Assembly (NCBI RefSeq): GCF_023369555.1
Contig: NZ_JACJVC010000007.1
Span: 62,001 to 126,000 of the forward strand
Direction: 5' to 3'
Source: Actinomyces sp. AC-20-1
GTDB lineage: Bacteria; Actinomycetota; Actinomycetes; Actinomycetales; Actinomycetaceae
Length of the DNA: 64,000 nucleotides
Part shown: piece after piece, positions 56,378 through 64,000 of the stretch
How the letters are laid out: each line of letters opens with the position of its first letter
Position numbering within the stretch: the stretch's first letter is position 1
Notes under the pieces: generated by a model
What the model was told of the DNA's origin: nothing
Databases searched by the model: none
Seen by the model: only the letters and a program-made list of their open reading frames with translations
Translations under genes and position numbers: made by a program

Positions 56378-57661
56378 ATGCCCGTCACCACCACCCGGAC
56401 AGCTACCCGGACCGACGGCGGCGCAGCTGCCGCGGCCCTCGCCCCCGTCTCCTGGAAGATGCCGGTCACCGGCGCCGTCGTCGTGCTCCTCGCCGCCCTC
56501 ATGGCGGCCACCGCCCACGGCCGCACCCGCTTCCAGCTCGCCACCAGCGCCGACTTCTTCCAGCTGCCGGTCCTCACCCTCGCCGCCCGCCCCGTCATCC
56601 TCCTCATGGCGCTGGCGGCCGCCGCCGCCACGGCCCTGGCCTACCGGCGGGCCGTCGCCCGCGCCAAGGTGCCCGCCTGGGTCGTCGCCACCATGGGCGC
56701 CGCCTTCGTCGTCGCCTTCCTCACCTGGGCCGGGGCCGGCCGTGACACCCTCATCCCCCTCGTGACGATCCTCGCCTCGACGGTCGCCCTGAGCGTGCCC
56801 CTCGTCTTCGGCGGCCTCGCGGGCGTCGTCGGAGAGCGCTCGGGCACGATCAACATCGCCATCGAGGGCCAGCTCCTCGGCGGCGCCTTCTTCGCCGCCG
56901 TGGCCGCCTCCGTGACCTCCAACGCATGGATCGGCCTGCTCGCCGCCCCCTTCGCGGGCATGCTCGTGGCCCTGCTGCTGGCCCTGTTCGGCCTGAGGTA
57001 CCGCGTCAACCAGGTCGTCGTCGGCGTCGTGCTCAACGTGCTCGTCTCCGGCCTCACCGGCTTCTTCTTCTCCACCTTCCTCGCGGACTCCCCCACCCTC
57101 AACCGGGCCATGCGCCTGCCCACCCTCGCGATCCCGCTGCTGAGCCACGTGCCGGTCCTCGGCCCGGTGCTGTTCAAGCAGACGATCCTCGTCTACGCCC
57201 TCTACGCCGTCGTCGGGGTCCTGTCCTTCATGCTCTTCCGCTCCCGCTGGGGACTGCGCATGAGGGCCGTCGGCGAGCACCCCAAGGCGGCGGACACGGT
57301 CGGCATCAAGGTGATGCGCACCCGCGTCAACAACCTCGTCCTCGGCGGCGCCCTCGCCGGCCTGGGCGGTGCCTTCTTCACCGTCGGCTCCGGCCTGCGC
57401 TTCACCGAGGACATGAGCGGCGGCAACGGCTACATCGCCCTGGCCGCCATGATCCTGGGCGCGTGGAACCCGCTGGGGACCCTGTACGCCTCGCTCCTGT
57501 TCGGCTTCGCCACCGCCGTCGGCCAGACCCTGGGCGTCATCGGCTCGCCCATCCCGGCGAACTTCGTCCTCATGATCCCCTACGTCGTGACGATCCTCGC
57601 CGTCGCCGGGTTCGTCGGCAAGGTCCGCGCACCCGCCGCGGAGGGCGTGCCCTACCCGTGA
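56378..57661 (+). CDS. Nucleoside ABC transporter permease (second subunit)
   Basis: The 427-residue permease has about ten hydrophobic segments and the matching motif GLAGVVGERSGTINIAIEGQ, with YRVNQVVVGVVLNVLVSG downstream. It completes the importer. It begins 3 bases after the first permease. Nucleoside salvage enzymes follow directly. Confidence 0.94.
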   Translation: MPVTTTRTATRTDGGAAAAALAPVSWKMPVTGAVVVLLAALMAATAHGRTRFQLATSADFFQLPVLTLAARPVILLMALAAAAATALAYRRAVARAKVPAWVVATMGAAFVVAFLTWAGAGRDTLIPLVTILASTVALSVPLVFGGLAGVVGERSGTINIAIEGQLLGGAFFAAVAASVTSNAWIGLLAAPFAGMLVALLLALFGLRYRVNQVVVGVVLNVLVSGLTGFFFSTFLADSPTLNRAMRLPTLAIPLLSHVPVLGPVLFKQTILVYALYAVVGVLSFMLFRSRWGLRMRAVGEHPKAADTVGIKVMRTRVNNLVLGGALAGLGGAFFTVGSGLRFTEDMSGGNGYIALAAMILGAWNPLGTLYASLLFGFATAVGQTLGVIGSPIPANFVLMIPYVVTILAVAGFVGKVRAPAAEGVPYP

Positions 57662-57759
57662 CACAGGGCGGTGCCGCAGCGGCCCCCACCAGCGAGGTGA
57701 GGGCCGCTGCGGTGTATGTTCACGTCAGCGACACACCTCGGACAGGAGCCGGCACCCGC

Positions 57760-58272
57760 ATGAGCACCGACACCGCAGGGACGGCCGCCACCACCGGCGG
57801 CAGCCTGGGCCACAGCGTCGGCCCACAGGACGTCGACGACGCCCTGTGGGCGCGGCTGACCGACCTGGCCCGCGAGGCCATGACCCACGCCTACGCCCCC
57901 TACTCGCGCTTCAAGGTCGGGGCCGCCGCCGTCACCGACGACGGCCGGCTCGTCTCCGGCTGCAACGTCGAGAACGCCGGCTACGGCCAGACCCTGTGCG
58001 CCGAGTGCGGGCTCGTCTCCGAGCTCGTGCGCACCGGCGGCGGGCGGCTCGTCGCCTTCGCCTGCGTCGACGGGCGCGGCGAGCGCTGCGCCCCCTGCGG
58101 GCGCTGCCGCCAGACCCTGTCCGAGCACGCCCACCCGCAGATGCGGCTGCTCATGCCCAGCGGGACCATGACCATCGACGAGGTCCTGCCCGGACGCTTC
58201 AGCGTCGAGGACATGGCGCTGGTCGACGGCGCCGTCGCACCCGCAGACGCCACCGGCGTCCCCGAGCCCTGA
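57760..58272 (+). CDS. cdd: Cytidine deaminase
   Basis: The 170-residue zinc enzyme converts cytidine and deoxycytidine to uridine forms. Zinc and catalytic residues are in TLCAECGLVSEL (Cys, Glu) and APCGRCRQTL (two Cys), with CNVENAGYG before. An N-terminal Thr/Gly-rich tail of about 25 residues is extra. AGGAG lies 11 bases before the ATG. Confidence 0.95.
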   Translation: MSTDTAGTAATTGGSLGHSVGPQDVDDALWARLTDLAREAMTHAYAPYSRFKVGAAAVTDDGRLVSGCNVENAGYGQTLCAECGLVSELVRTGGGRLVAFACVDGRGERCAPCGRCRQTLSEHAHPQMRLLMPSGTMTIDEVLPGRFSVEDMALVDGAVAPADATGVPEP

Positions 58273-58301
58273 GCCGGGCCACGACCCACGAGGAGCACCA
58301 C

Positions 58302-59639
58302 ATGACCACCACCTCCGCCGTCGAGCCCTTCGACGCCGTTGACGTCATCGCCGCCAAGCGCGACCGCCAGCGCCTGACCGACCCCCAGATCGACTGGGTC
58401 ATCGACGCCTACACCCGCGGCGTCGTCGCCGAGGAGCAGATGGCCGCCCTGGCGATGGCGATCTACCTCAACGGCATGGAGCCGCAGGAGATCGCCCGCT
58501 GGACCGACGCCATGATCCGCACCGGCGAGCGCATGGACTTCTCCGGCATCGGCCGGCCCACCGCGGACAAGCACTCCACCGGGGGCGTGGGCGACAAGAT
58601 CACCCTGCCGCTGGCCCCGCTCGTCGCCGTCTTCGGCGTGAGCGTGCCCCAGCTCTCAGGCCGCGGCCTGGGCCACACCGGCGGCACCCTCGACAAGCTC
58701 GAGGCCATCCCCGGCTGGCGCGCGGCCCTGAGCAACGAGGAGGTCCTCGACATGCTCGGCGAGGGCGGGCCCGGCGCCGTCATCTGCGCCGCCGGCAGCG
58801 GGCTCGCCCCGGCCGACAAGAAGCTCTACGCCCTGCGCGACACCACCGGCACCGTCTCCTGCGTGCCGCTCATCGCCTCCTCGATCATGAGCAAGAAGAT
58901 CGCCGAGGGCACCGGCGCCCTCGTCCTGGACGTCAAGGTGGGATCCGGGGCCTTCATGCGGCAGATGCCGATGGCGCGCGAGCTCGCCGAGACGATGGTC
59001 GCCCTGGGCAGGCAGGCCGGTGTCACCACCCGTGCGCTGCTGACCGGCATGTCCACCCCACTGGGGCTCACGGCCGGCAACGCCCTCGAGGTGCGCGAGT
59101 CCCTGGAGGTCCTGGCCGGTGGCGGTCCCGAGGACGTCGTCGAGCTCACGCTGGCGCTGGCCGGCGAGATGCTGGACGCCGCCGGGCGCCCCACGGGCGA
59201 GGACGAGCTGCGCGCCGCCCTCGCGGACGGGCGGGCCATGGACGTGTGGCGCGAGATGGTCCGCCGCCAGGACGGCGACCCCGACGCCCCCCTGCCCGTC
59301 GCACCCGACACCGAGGTCGTCACCGCCGACGAGGACGGCGTGCTCACCGGGCTCGACGCCCTCAAGGTCGGGGTCGCCGCCTGGCGCCTGGGAGCGGGGC
59401 GCGCTCGCAAGGAGGACCCGGTCCAGGCGGTGGCCGGGGTCGAGATGCACGCCAAGCCGGGCGACACCGTCACCAAGGGGCAGGCGCTGCTCACCCTCCA
59501 CACCGCCACGCCCGAGCGCTTCGCACGGGCCGTGGAGGCCCTTGAGGGCGGTGTCACCATCAGCCCGGCCGGCTCGCCCGCCGCCGCTGACGCCCTCGCC
59601 CGCCGCGAGGCCGGCGTCGTGCTCGACCGGATCGTCTGA
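58302..59639 (+). CDS. deoA: Thymidine (pyrimidine-nucleoside) phosphorylase
   Basis: The 445-residue enzyme splits thymidine or deoxyuridine with phosphate into base and deoxyribose-1-phosphate. Motifs are KHSTGGVGDKITLPL, SGRGLGHTGGTLDKLE and LVLDVKVGSGAFM. The deoxyribose product feeds DeoC encoded downstream (after a phosphomutase not seen here). AGGAG precedes ATG 58302. Confidence 0.96.
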   Translation: MTTTSAVEPFDAVDVIAAKRDRQRLTDPQIDWVIDAYTRGVVAEEQMAALAMAIYLNGMEPQEIARWTDAMIRTGERMDFSGIGRPTADKHSTGGVGDKITLPLAPLVAVFGVSVPQLSGRGLGHTGGTLDKLEAIPGWRAALSNEEVLDMLGEGGPGAVICAAGSGLAPADKKLYALRDTTGTVSCVPLIASSIMSKKIAEGTGALVLDVKVGSGAFMRQMPMARELAETMVALGRQAGVTTRALLTGMSTPLGLTAGNALEVRESLEVLAGGGPEDVVELTLALAGEMLDAAGRPTGEDELRAALADGRAMDVWREMVRRQDGDPDAPLPVAPDTEVVTADEDGVLTGLDALKVGVAAWRLGAGRARKEDPVQAVAGVEMHAKPGDTVTKGQALLTLHTATPERFARAVEALEGGVTISPAGSPAAADALARREAGVVLDRIV

Positions 59640-59667
59640 GCCCCCGGGCCTCCACGAGGAGCCGGTG

Positions 59668-60420
59668 GTGAGAGTGCGCGCGCGGGTGGACTCGGGCCGG
59701 CTCGTCCTCGGCCCGGGACCCGGCCCGCAGGAGCGGGACGTCCCCCTCGTCCAGGAGGACCCGAGGACCTGCGGGGCCACCTGCCTGCTGGCCGCACGCC
59801 TCCTGTGCGAGCGCGACGGCGGCGCCGCCGCGCGCCTGGGCTCTCTCACGGGGCCCGCGGGCGGGCTGCGCGGGGCCCTGCGCGCCGAGCAGCTGCGCCT
59901 GCAGGCGCTGATGAACCGGCGTGCCCGCGGCCCGCTGGGACCGCTGCCCTGGCCCCGGGGCCTGGGCTCGACCCCCTGGGCCGTGGCCGGGCTCCTGGAC
60001 CGGGCCGTGCCCCGGGGGCGCGGCGGCCGGGCCGCCTACGCTGTCACCTGGGTGGGGGACGCCGGCCCGCGCTGGGCCGCAGCAGTGGTGCGCCTGCGCG
60101 GCCACCTGGCCGACGGCGCCCCCGTGCTCCTCGTCGTCGGTGGCCCGCTGCCCGTGCCCCGTGAGGGCGGCGGCCCGGTGGCCCGTGCGCTCAGGCGGGC
60201 CGCCGGCCGTCTGCCCGCGGTACCGCGCCACTACGTCCTCGCCCTGCCCTGGACGCTGCTGGGGCGGGCGGACCCGGGGGAGGGACGCGTCCACGTCTAC
60301 GACCCGGCCTCGGGCTCGGTGGGCCCGCTCGACCTCATGGCGGCGCGCGACCCGCGCCGTCCGGGCCCGCGCGGGCTCGGCTACTGGCCGCGGGTGCTCG
60401 CCCTCGTCGAGCCGTCCTGA
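59668..60420 (+). CDS. Uncharacterised C39-like cysteine peptidase, no signal peptide
   Basis: The 250-residue protein shows the C39/papain-like pattern: oxyanion Gln29 and nucleophile Cys35 in VQEDPRTCGATCLLAARLL, general base His188 in PRHYVLALPW, and Asp212 in VHVYDPASG. The Gln-to-Cys spacing of six fits C39 peptidases of bacteriocin exporters. Between these the sequence is Arg/Gly/Pro-rich and unlike anything I know. There is no secretion signal. GTG 59668 follows AGGAG by 7 bases; GTG 59665 and 59674 are alternatives. It sits between deoA and deoC, apparently in the same transcript. Confidence 0.65.
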   Translation: MRVRARVDSGRLVLGPGPGPQERDVPLVQEDPRTCGATCLLAARLLCERDGGAAARLGSLTGPAGGLRGALRAEQLRLQALMNRRARGPLGPLPWPRGLGSTPWAVAGLLDRAVPRGRGGRAAYAVTWVGDAGPRWAAAVVRLRGHLADGAPVLLVVGGPLPVPREGGGPVARALRRAAGRLPAVPRHYVLALPWTLLGRADPGEGRVHVYDPASGSVGPLDLMAARDPRRPGPRGLGYWPRVLALVEPS

Positions 60421-60506
60421 GGGTGCTGCGCGCCCGGAGGTGCTGCCGGTGCGGCTCCGGCGCCGTAGGCTCTCCCAGAGCCCTCCCCTGACGAAAGGAC
60501 GCCCCG

Positions 60507-61160
60507 ATGACGACCCGCCGCGAGATCGCCGCCATGATCGACCACACCCTCCTCAAGCCCGAGGCCACGGGGGAGCAGGTGGCCGCCCTCGTGGCCCAGG
60601 CCGCCGAGCTCGGCACCTGCTCGGTGTGCGTGAGCCCGAGCCAGCTGCCCCTCGAGGTGCCCGAGGGCCTGAAGGTGGCCACGGTCTGCGGCTTCCCCTC
60701 GGGCGCCCACGCGAGTGCCGTCAAGGCGGCCGAGGCCGCCGACTCGGTCGCCAAGGGCGCTGACGAGGTGGACATGGTCGTCAACCTCCGCCAGGTCAAG
60801 GAGCACGACTGGGACGCCGTCGAGGCGGACGTGAGGGCCGTCAAGGAGGCCGTCGGCGCCGCCCTGCTCAAGGTCATCATCGAGTCCGCGGCGCTCACCG
60901 ACGAGGAGGTCGTCGCCGTCTGCCAGGCCTGCGAGCGCGCCGGCGCGGACTACGTCAAGACCTCCACGGGCTTCCACCCCGCCGGCGGCGCCAGCGTCCA
61001 CGCGGTGCGCCTCATGCGCGAGACGGTCGGTGAGCGCCTGGGCGTCAAGGCCTCGGGCGGCATCCGCACGGCTGAGGACGCCCTGGCCATGGTCGAGGCC
61101 GGGGCCTCGCGCCTGGGCGTGTCCGCGAGCGTCGCGATCCTCGACGGCCTGGAGGCCTGA
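60507..61160 (+). CDS. deoC: Deoxyribose-phosphate aldolase
   Basis: The 217-residue class I aldolase splits deoxyribose-5-phosphate to glyceraldehyde-3-phosphate and acetaldehyde. Motifs are [20 protein letters not shown] (catalytic Asp), the Schiff-base Lys in YVKTSTGF and KASGGIRT. It closes the nucleoside catabolic cluster. GAAAGGACG precedes ATG 60507. Confidence 0.96.
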   Translation: MTTRREIAAMIDHTLLKPEATGEQVAALVAQAAELGTCSVCVSPSQLPLEVPEGLKVATVCGFPSGAHASAVKAAEAADSVAKGADEVDMVVNLRQVKEHDWDAVEADVRAVKEAVGAALLKVIIESAALTDEEVVAVCQACERAGADYVKTSTGFHPAGGASVHAVRLMRETVGERLGVKASGGIRTAEDALAMVEAGASRLGVSASVAILDGLEA

Positions 61161-61359
61161 GAGCCCCGACCGCCCCTGGCGGTGCCCGGTGGCACCCGTC
61201 ACGGGGCGGCCGGCACGACTGGTACGGCGTCGGCGCCTGACACGAGCAGGAGGTGCCGGCGCCGTCGGCGTGCGGCGGTCCTGGCACGGCGCCGCGCGCA
61301 GGGCCTCAGGAGGGCGGTGAGAGACGGAGCACATCGCCGGTGGAGGGCCGGACCCTCAG

Positions 61360-61388
61360 TTGAATGTTTCGGGTCACCGAAATATTCT
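61360..61388 (+). promoter_or_regulatory. Operator-overlapped promoter of the Mn/Zn transporter, probably leaderless
   Basis: TTGAAT (61360-61365) and TATTCT (61383-61388) are spaced by 17 bases. A near-perfect palindrome lies across them: GAATGTTTCGG (61362-61372) and CCGAAATATTC (61377-61387), one mismatch, 4-base centre. The ATG at 61396 begins 8 bases after the -10 with no ribosome site, so the mRNA may start at the ATG. The operator does not resemble the Zur box at 37356. The gene-free 61161-61359 shows nothing else. Confidence 0.7.
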
Positions 61389-61395
61389 CAGCCGC

Positions 61396-62604
61396 ATGAG
61401 AACAGTTATCAGGTCATCCCGGCGCGCCGCCCTCGCGCTGGCCGCCCTCACCCTCGCCGCCCCGACCCTCGCCGCCTGTGGCTCCTCCCAGACCGGCACC
61501 GACGCCAACGTCAACCCCGAGGCCACCACCATCCACGCCGTCGCCTCCACCACCCAGGTCTGCGACTACGTCACACAGCTCGCCTCCGGCGGCGACGACC
61601 TGTCCTTCTCCCGCACCGGCGCCGACGGCACCACCGCCGAGCTCGGTGCCGACCCCGCCACCGCCCCCGCGCGCCTGACCCTCACCTGCCTCCTGGCCCC
61701 CAACGCCTCCGCCCACGAGCACGAGATGACCGCCGCCCAGTCCGCGGCCCTCGCGGAGGCCGACCTCTTCCTCGTCAACGGCGTCGACCTCGAGCACTTC
61801 CTCGACGACGCGGTCTCCTCCACCGGCTTCAAGGGCACCATGGTCGTCACCTCCGGGGTCCTCACCGCCGACGACGTCGACAACCCCGGCGCGAGCAAGG
61901 AGGCCGAGGCCACGCTGCCCTACACCATCGACCGCGGCACCCAGGCCGTCGAAGTCGCCCCCTGGCCCTTCGCCCCCGAGCCGGGCGAGGAGGCCGAGTT
62001 CCGCTACGACCCCCACGTGTGGACCAACCCCCGCAACGCCGCCATCCAGGTCGCCAACATCGGCGCCGCCCTGACCGCTGTCGCCCCCGAGGCCTCAACC
62101 ACGATCAACAGCCACGTCAAGGCCTACGCCGACCTCCTCGCCTCCCTCGACCAGTGGGCCGCGCAGAGCCTGGACACCGTGCCCGCCGAGCACCGCGTCC
62201 TGTTCACCAGCCACGACGCCTTCGGCTACCTCTCCAAGGCCTACGGCATCCGCTTCGAGGGCGCGGCCATGAGCGACTTCAACGCCCAGCAGGACGCCAC
62301 CGCCCAGAAGATCCAGGAGACGGCCGACGCCATCACCGCCTCGGGCGCCGTGGCGATCTTCGCCGAGAACTCCAACAACCCCGAGTCCGTCGAGAAGGTC
62401 GCGGCCCTCGCCGGCGTGCGCGCCGTCATCGGCGACGAGGCCCTGTACGGCGACTCCCTGGGCGAGCCCGGCTCCGATGGTGAGACCTACACCGGCTCGA
62501 TCCTGCACAACGTCACCAACCTCACCACCGCCTGGGGAGGTACCGTCTCCGAGGTGCCCGCCGAGCTGTCCCAGTGGGCCCCCACCGACGTCGTCAAGCC
62601 CTGA
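61396..62604 (+). CDS. Metal (Mn/Zn) ABC transporter substrate-binding lipoprotein
   Basis: The 402-residue precursor has a lipobox LAAC (Cys28). The mature part is a cluster A-I metal-binding protein with ligands His107 (ASAHEHEM), a His in YDPHVWTNP, a His in FTSHDAFGYLS and an acidic residue near the C-terminus. Three His ligands are typical of zinc binders; manganese binders usually have Glu at the third place. No His-rich loop is present. Metal therefore stays open. Oral-streptococcal homologues were first described as adhesins. Confidence 0.9.
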   Translation: MRTVIRSSRRAALALAALTLAAPTLAACGSSQTGTDANVNPEATTIHAVASTTQVCDYVTQLASGGDDLSFSRTGADGTTAELGADPATAPARLTLTCLLAPNASAHEHEMTAAQSAALAEADLFLVNGVDLEHFLDDAVSSTGFKGTMVVTSGVLTADDVDNPGASKEAEATLPYTIDRGTQAVEVAPWPFAPEPGEEAEFRYDPHVWTNPRNAAIQVANIGAALTAVAPEASTTINSHVKAYADLLASLDQWAAQSLDTVPAEHRVLFTSHDAFGYLSKAYGIRFEGAAMSDFNAQQDATAQKIQETADAITASGAVAIFAENSNNPESVEKVAALAGVRAVIGDEALYGDSLGEPGSDGETYTGSILHNVTNLTTAWGGTVSEVPAELSQWAPTDVVKP

Positions 62605-62622
62605 CCCTCGGAGAGAGACTGC

Positions 62623-63507
62623 ATGACCACCGCTGAGCAGCCGCACGCAGCCGCGAGGCACGAGCCCGGCACCACCGCCGTCGAGCTCACGGACCTCGCC
62701 CTGGCCTACGGGCGCGACCCCGTCCTCACCGGCGTCACCGGCACGCTGCGTGCGGGCCAGGCGCTGGCGCTCGTCGGCCCCAACGGCTCAGGCAAGACCA
62801 CGCTGCTGCGTGCGCTGCTCGGCACGGTCCGCGTCGTCCACGGCTCCGCCCGCGTCAACGGCCAGGCTCCCGGCCGCGCCCCGGCCGGGAGCATCGGCTA
62901 CGTCCCGCAGGTCGCCGACCTCGACCCGACCTTCCCCGTCACGGCCCTCGACGTCGTCGTCATGGGTACCATCTCCGCCCTGGGACCGCTGCGGCGTCCC
63001 GGGCGCAGGGAGCGCGAGCGCTCCCGCCGGGCCCTGGAGGCCGTCGGGCTCTCCCACGTCGCCGGACGGCGCTTCGGAGAGCTCTCCGGGGGCCAGCAGC
63101 AGCGCGTCCTGCTCGCCCGCTGCCTGGCCTCGCGCCCCCGCCTCGTCCTGCTCGACGAGCCCTTCAACGGCCTCGACCAGCCCAACCGGGACGCCCTGCT
63201 GCGCATCCTGGCCGGCCTGAAGTCCGACGGCGTCGCCGTCGTCGTCTCCACCCACGACCTCGTCCTGGCCCGCGAGGTCTGCGAGCAGGTCGCCCTCCTG
63301 GCGGGGCGCCAGGTCGCCTTCGGGCCCCGTGAGGAGGTCCTCGTCCCCGCGCTCGTCGAGCAGGCCTACGGCGCCGGCCGCGAGCACGCCGCCCGGCTCC
63401 TCGGCCTGCCCGTCACCCTGCCGACCGTGACGACGGCGGGCCCCGCCCCCTCCCGCGAGGGCGGGGCCGCCGCCCCCGCCGGCCCCCTGCCCGTGACCGC
63501 CGTATGA
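62623..63507 (+). CDS. Metal (Mn/Zn) ABC transporter ATP-binding protein
   Basis: The 294-residue ATPase has Walker A GPNGSGKTTLLRA, the family-specific YVPQVADLDPTFPVTALDVV, signature LSGGQQQRVLLARCLA and Walker B LVLLDEPFNGLD. A Pro/Ala-rich C-terminal tail is extra. The start follows GGAGAGAC; the stop overlaps the permease ATG (ATGA). Confidence 0.94.
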   Translation: MTTAEQPHAAARHEPGTTAVELTDLALAYGRDPVLTGVTGTLRAGQALALVGPNGSGKTTLLRALLGTVRVVHGSARVNGQAPGRAPAGSIGYVPQVADLDPTFPVTALDVVVMGTISALGPLRRPGRRERERSRRALEAVGLSHVAGRRFGELSGGQQQRVLLARCLASRPRLVLLDEPFNGLDQPNRDALLRILAGLKSDGVAVVVSTHDLVLAREVCEQVALLAGRQVAFGPREEVLVPALVEQAYGAGREHAARLLGLPVTLPTVTTAGPAPSREGGAAAPAGPLPVTAV

Positions 63508-64000
63508 GCACCGCCGACGCCCTCACGCACCTCGTGGCCGCAGCGGTCGAGGCGCTGCGCACGACCCTGTCCGGCGTCCCCGGCATCGCCCCCCTGGCCA
63601 CGGCCCCCTTCCTGTTCCGGCCCCTCGTCCTGCTCGTCGTCCTGGGCTGCGTGTGCGCCCTGGTGGGCACGCTCGTCAACCTGCGCCGCGCCGAGTTCCA
63701 CGCCGAGGCCCTCGTCCACGCCGTCTTCCCCGGCATCGTCGTCGGCGCCGTCACCGCGGGGACGGACATGATCGTGCCCGCCGGTGCCGTCGCCGGGGCG
63801 CTCGCCGCCGCCGCCCTGACCTGGGTGGACCACCACTCGCGGCGCGACGCCTCCGAGGCCGGGACCGCCGTCGTCCTCACCGGGTTCTTCTCCGTCGGCA
63901 TGGTCGTCCTGCTCGCCAGCGGGGACATGTCCGGCCAGCTCGAGGCCCTCATGTTCGGCAGGCTGCTCGAGGTCACCGACCTGCGCCTGGCCCAGGCCCT
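63504..64000 (+). CDS. Metal (Mn/Zn) ABC transporter permease, 5' part (runs off window)
   Basis: ATG 63504 overlaps the ATPase stop. The 165 visible residues hold an N-terminal amphipathic region, then hydrophobic segments including FRPLVLLVVLGCVCALVGTL, followed by NLRRAEFHAEALVHAVFPGI, which is the ABC-3 family motif after the first helix. The frame is open to the last base. Confidence 0.9.
   Translation, partial: MSTADALTHLVAAAVEALRTTLSGVPGIAPLATAPFLFRPLVLLVVLGCVCALVGTLVNLRRAEFHAEALVHAVFPGIVVGAVTAGTDMIVPAGAVAGALAAAALTWVDHHSRRDASEAGTAVVLTGFFSVGMVVLLASGDMSGQLEALMFGRLLEVTDLRLAQA

Overview
The window is very GC-rich, densely coding DNA from a Gram-positive actinobacterium, most likely an oral-type Actinomyces or close relative. 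The evidence is gene content: NucS, DUF2550, a Zur-controlled set of zinc-free ribosomal proteins, a WecA-like transferase fused by overlap to the atp operon, a sialidase, and many GTG starts. Most transcription units use stop/start overlaps (ATGA, GTGA or TGATG). I saw no tRNA, rRNA, CRISPR array or phage.

Layout. 0-7.4 kb: the end of an MMPL transporter, a flavodoxin-fold oxidoreductase bracketed by two 120-bp inverted-repeat elements, an alkyltransferase, a chagasin-like lipoprotein and a very large MacB-type ABC fusion. 7.4-11 kb: redox and detoxification genes (DJ-1/PfpI, two aldo/keto reductases, glutathione peroxidase); the second reductase is frameshifted by an 11-bp tandem duplication. 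11-16.2 kb: a PspC envelope-stress module with a divergent sensor kinase and LuxR-type regulator. 16.3-27.5 kb: sialidase, Sua5/TsaC, WecA, then atpI-B-E-F-H-A-G-D-C and DUF2550. 27.6-31 kb: nucS, an HTH_42 protein and nagA.

31.2-38.6 kb reads as a metal-sparing region. It has beta-carbonic anhydrase, a flavin reductase, nrdF and nrdI, a DtxR-family regulator, purU, and a zinc-free L36/L31/S14/L33/L28 operon divergent from a CobW-like protein across a Zur box. The NrdF lacks three of the four carboxylate metal ligands (replaced by Gln, Ser and Lys), which is the signature of the metal-free class Ie R2 protein. 38.6-41 kb: a ZTP riboswitch ahead of glyA-folD.

41-47.3 kb: exonuclease III, acylphosphatase, and an AbiEi-like/DUF559-like nuclease gene flanked by two seven-site arrays of a 7-bp motif at exact 19-bp spacing. 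A MacAB-like exporter follows. 47.4-52.1 kb: galK, a 2H phosphoesterase, YihY and manC. 52.2-61.2 kb: a nucleoside uptake and salvage cluster (BMP lipoprotein, ATPase, two permeases, cdd, deoA, an uncharacterised C39-like peptidase, deoC). 61.3-64 kb: a Mn/Zn ABC transporter behind an operator-overlapped, possibly leaderless promoter; its permease runs off the window.

All calls come from reading the sequence and translations. No database search or structure prediction was run.
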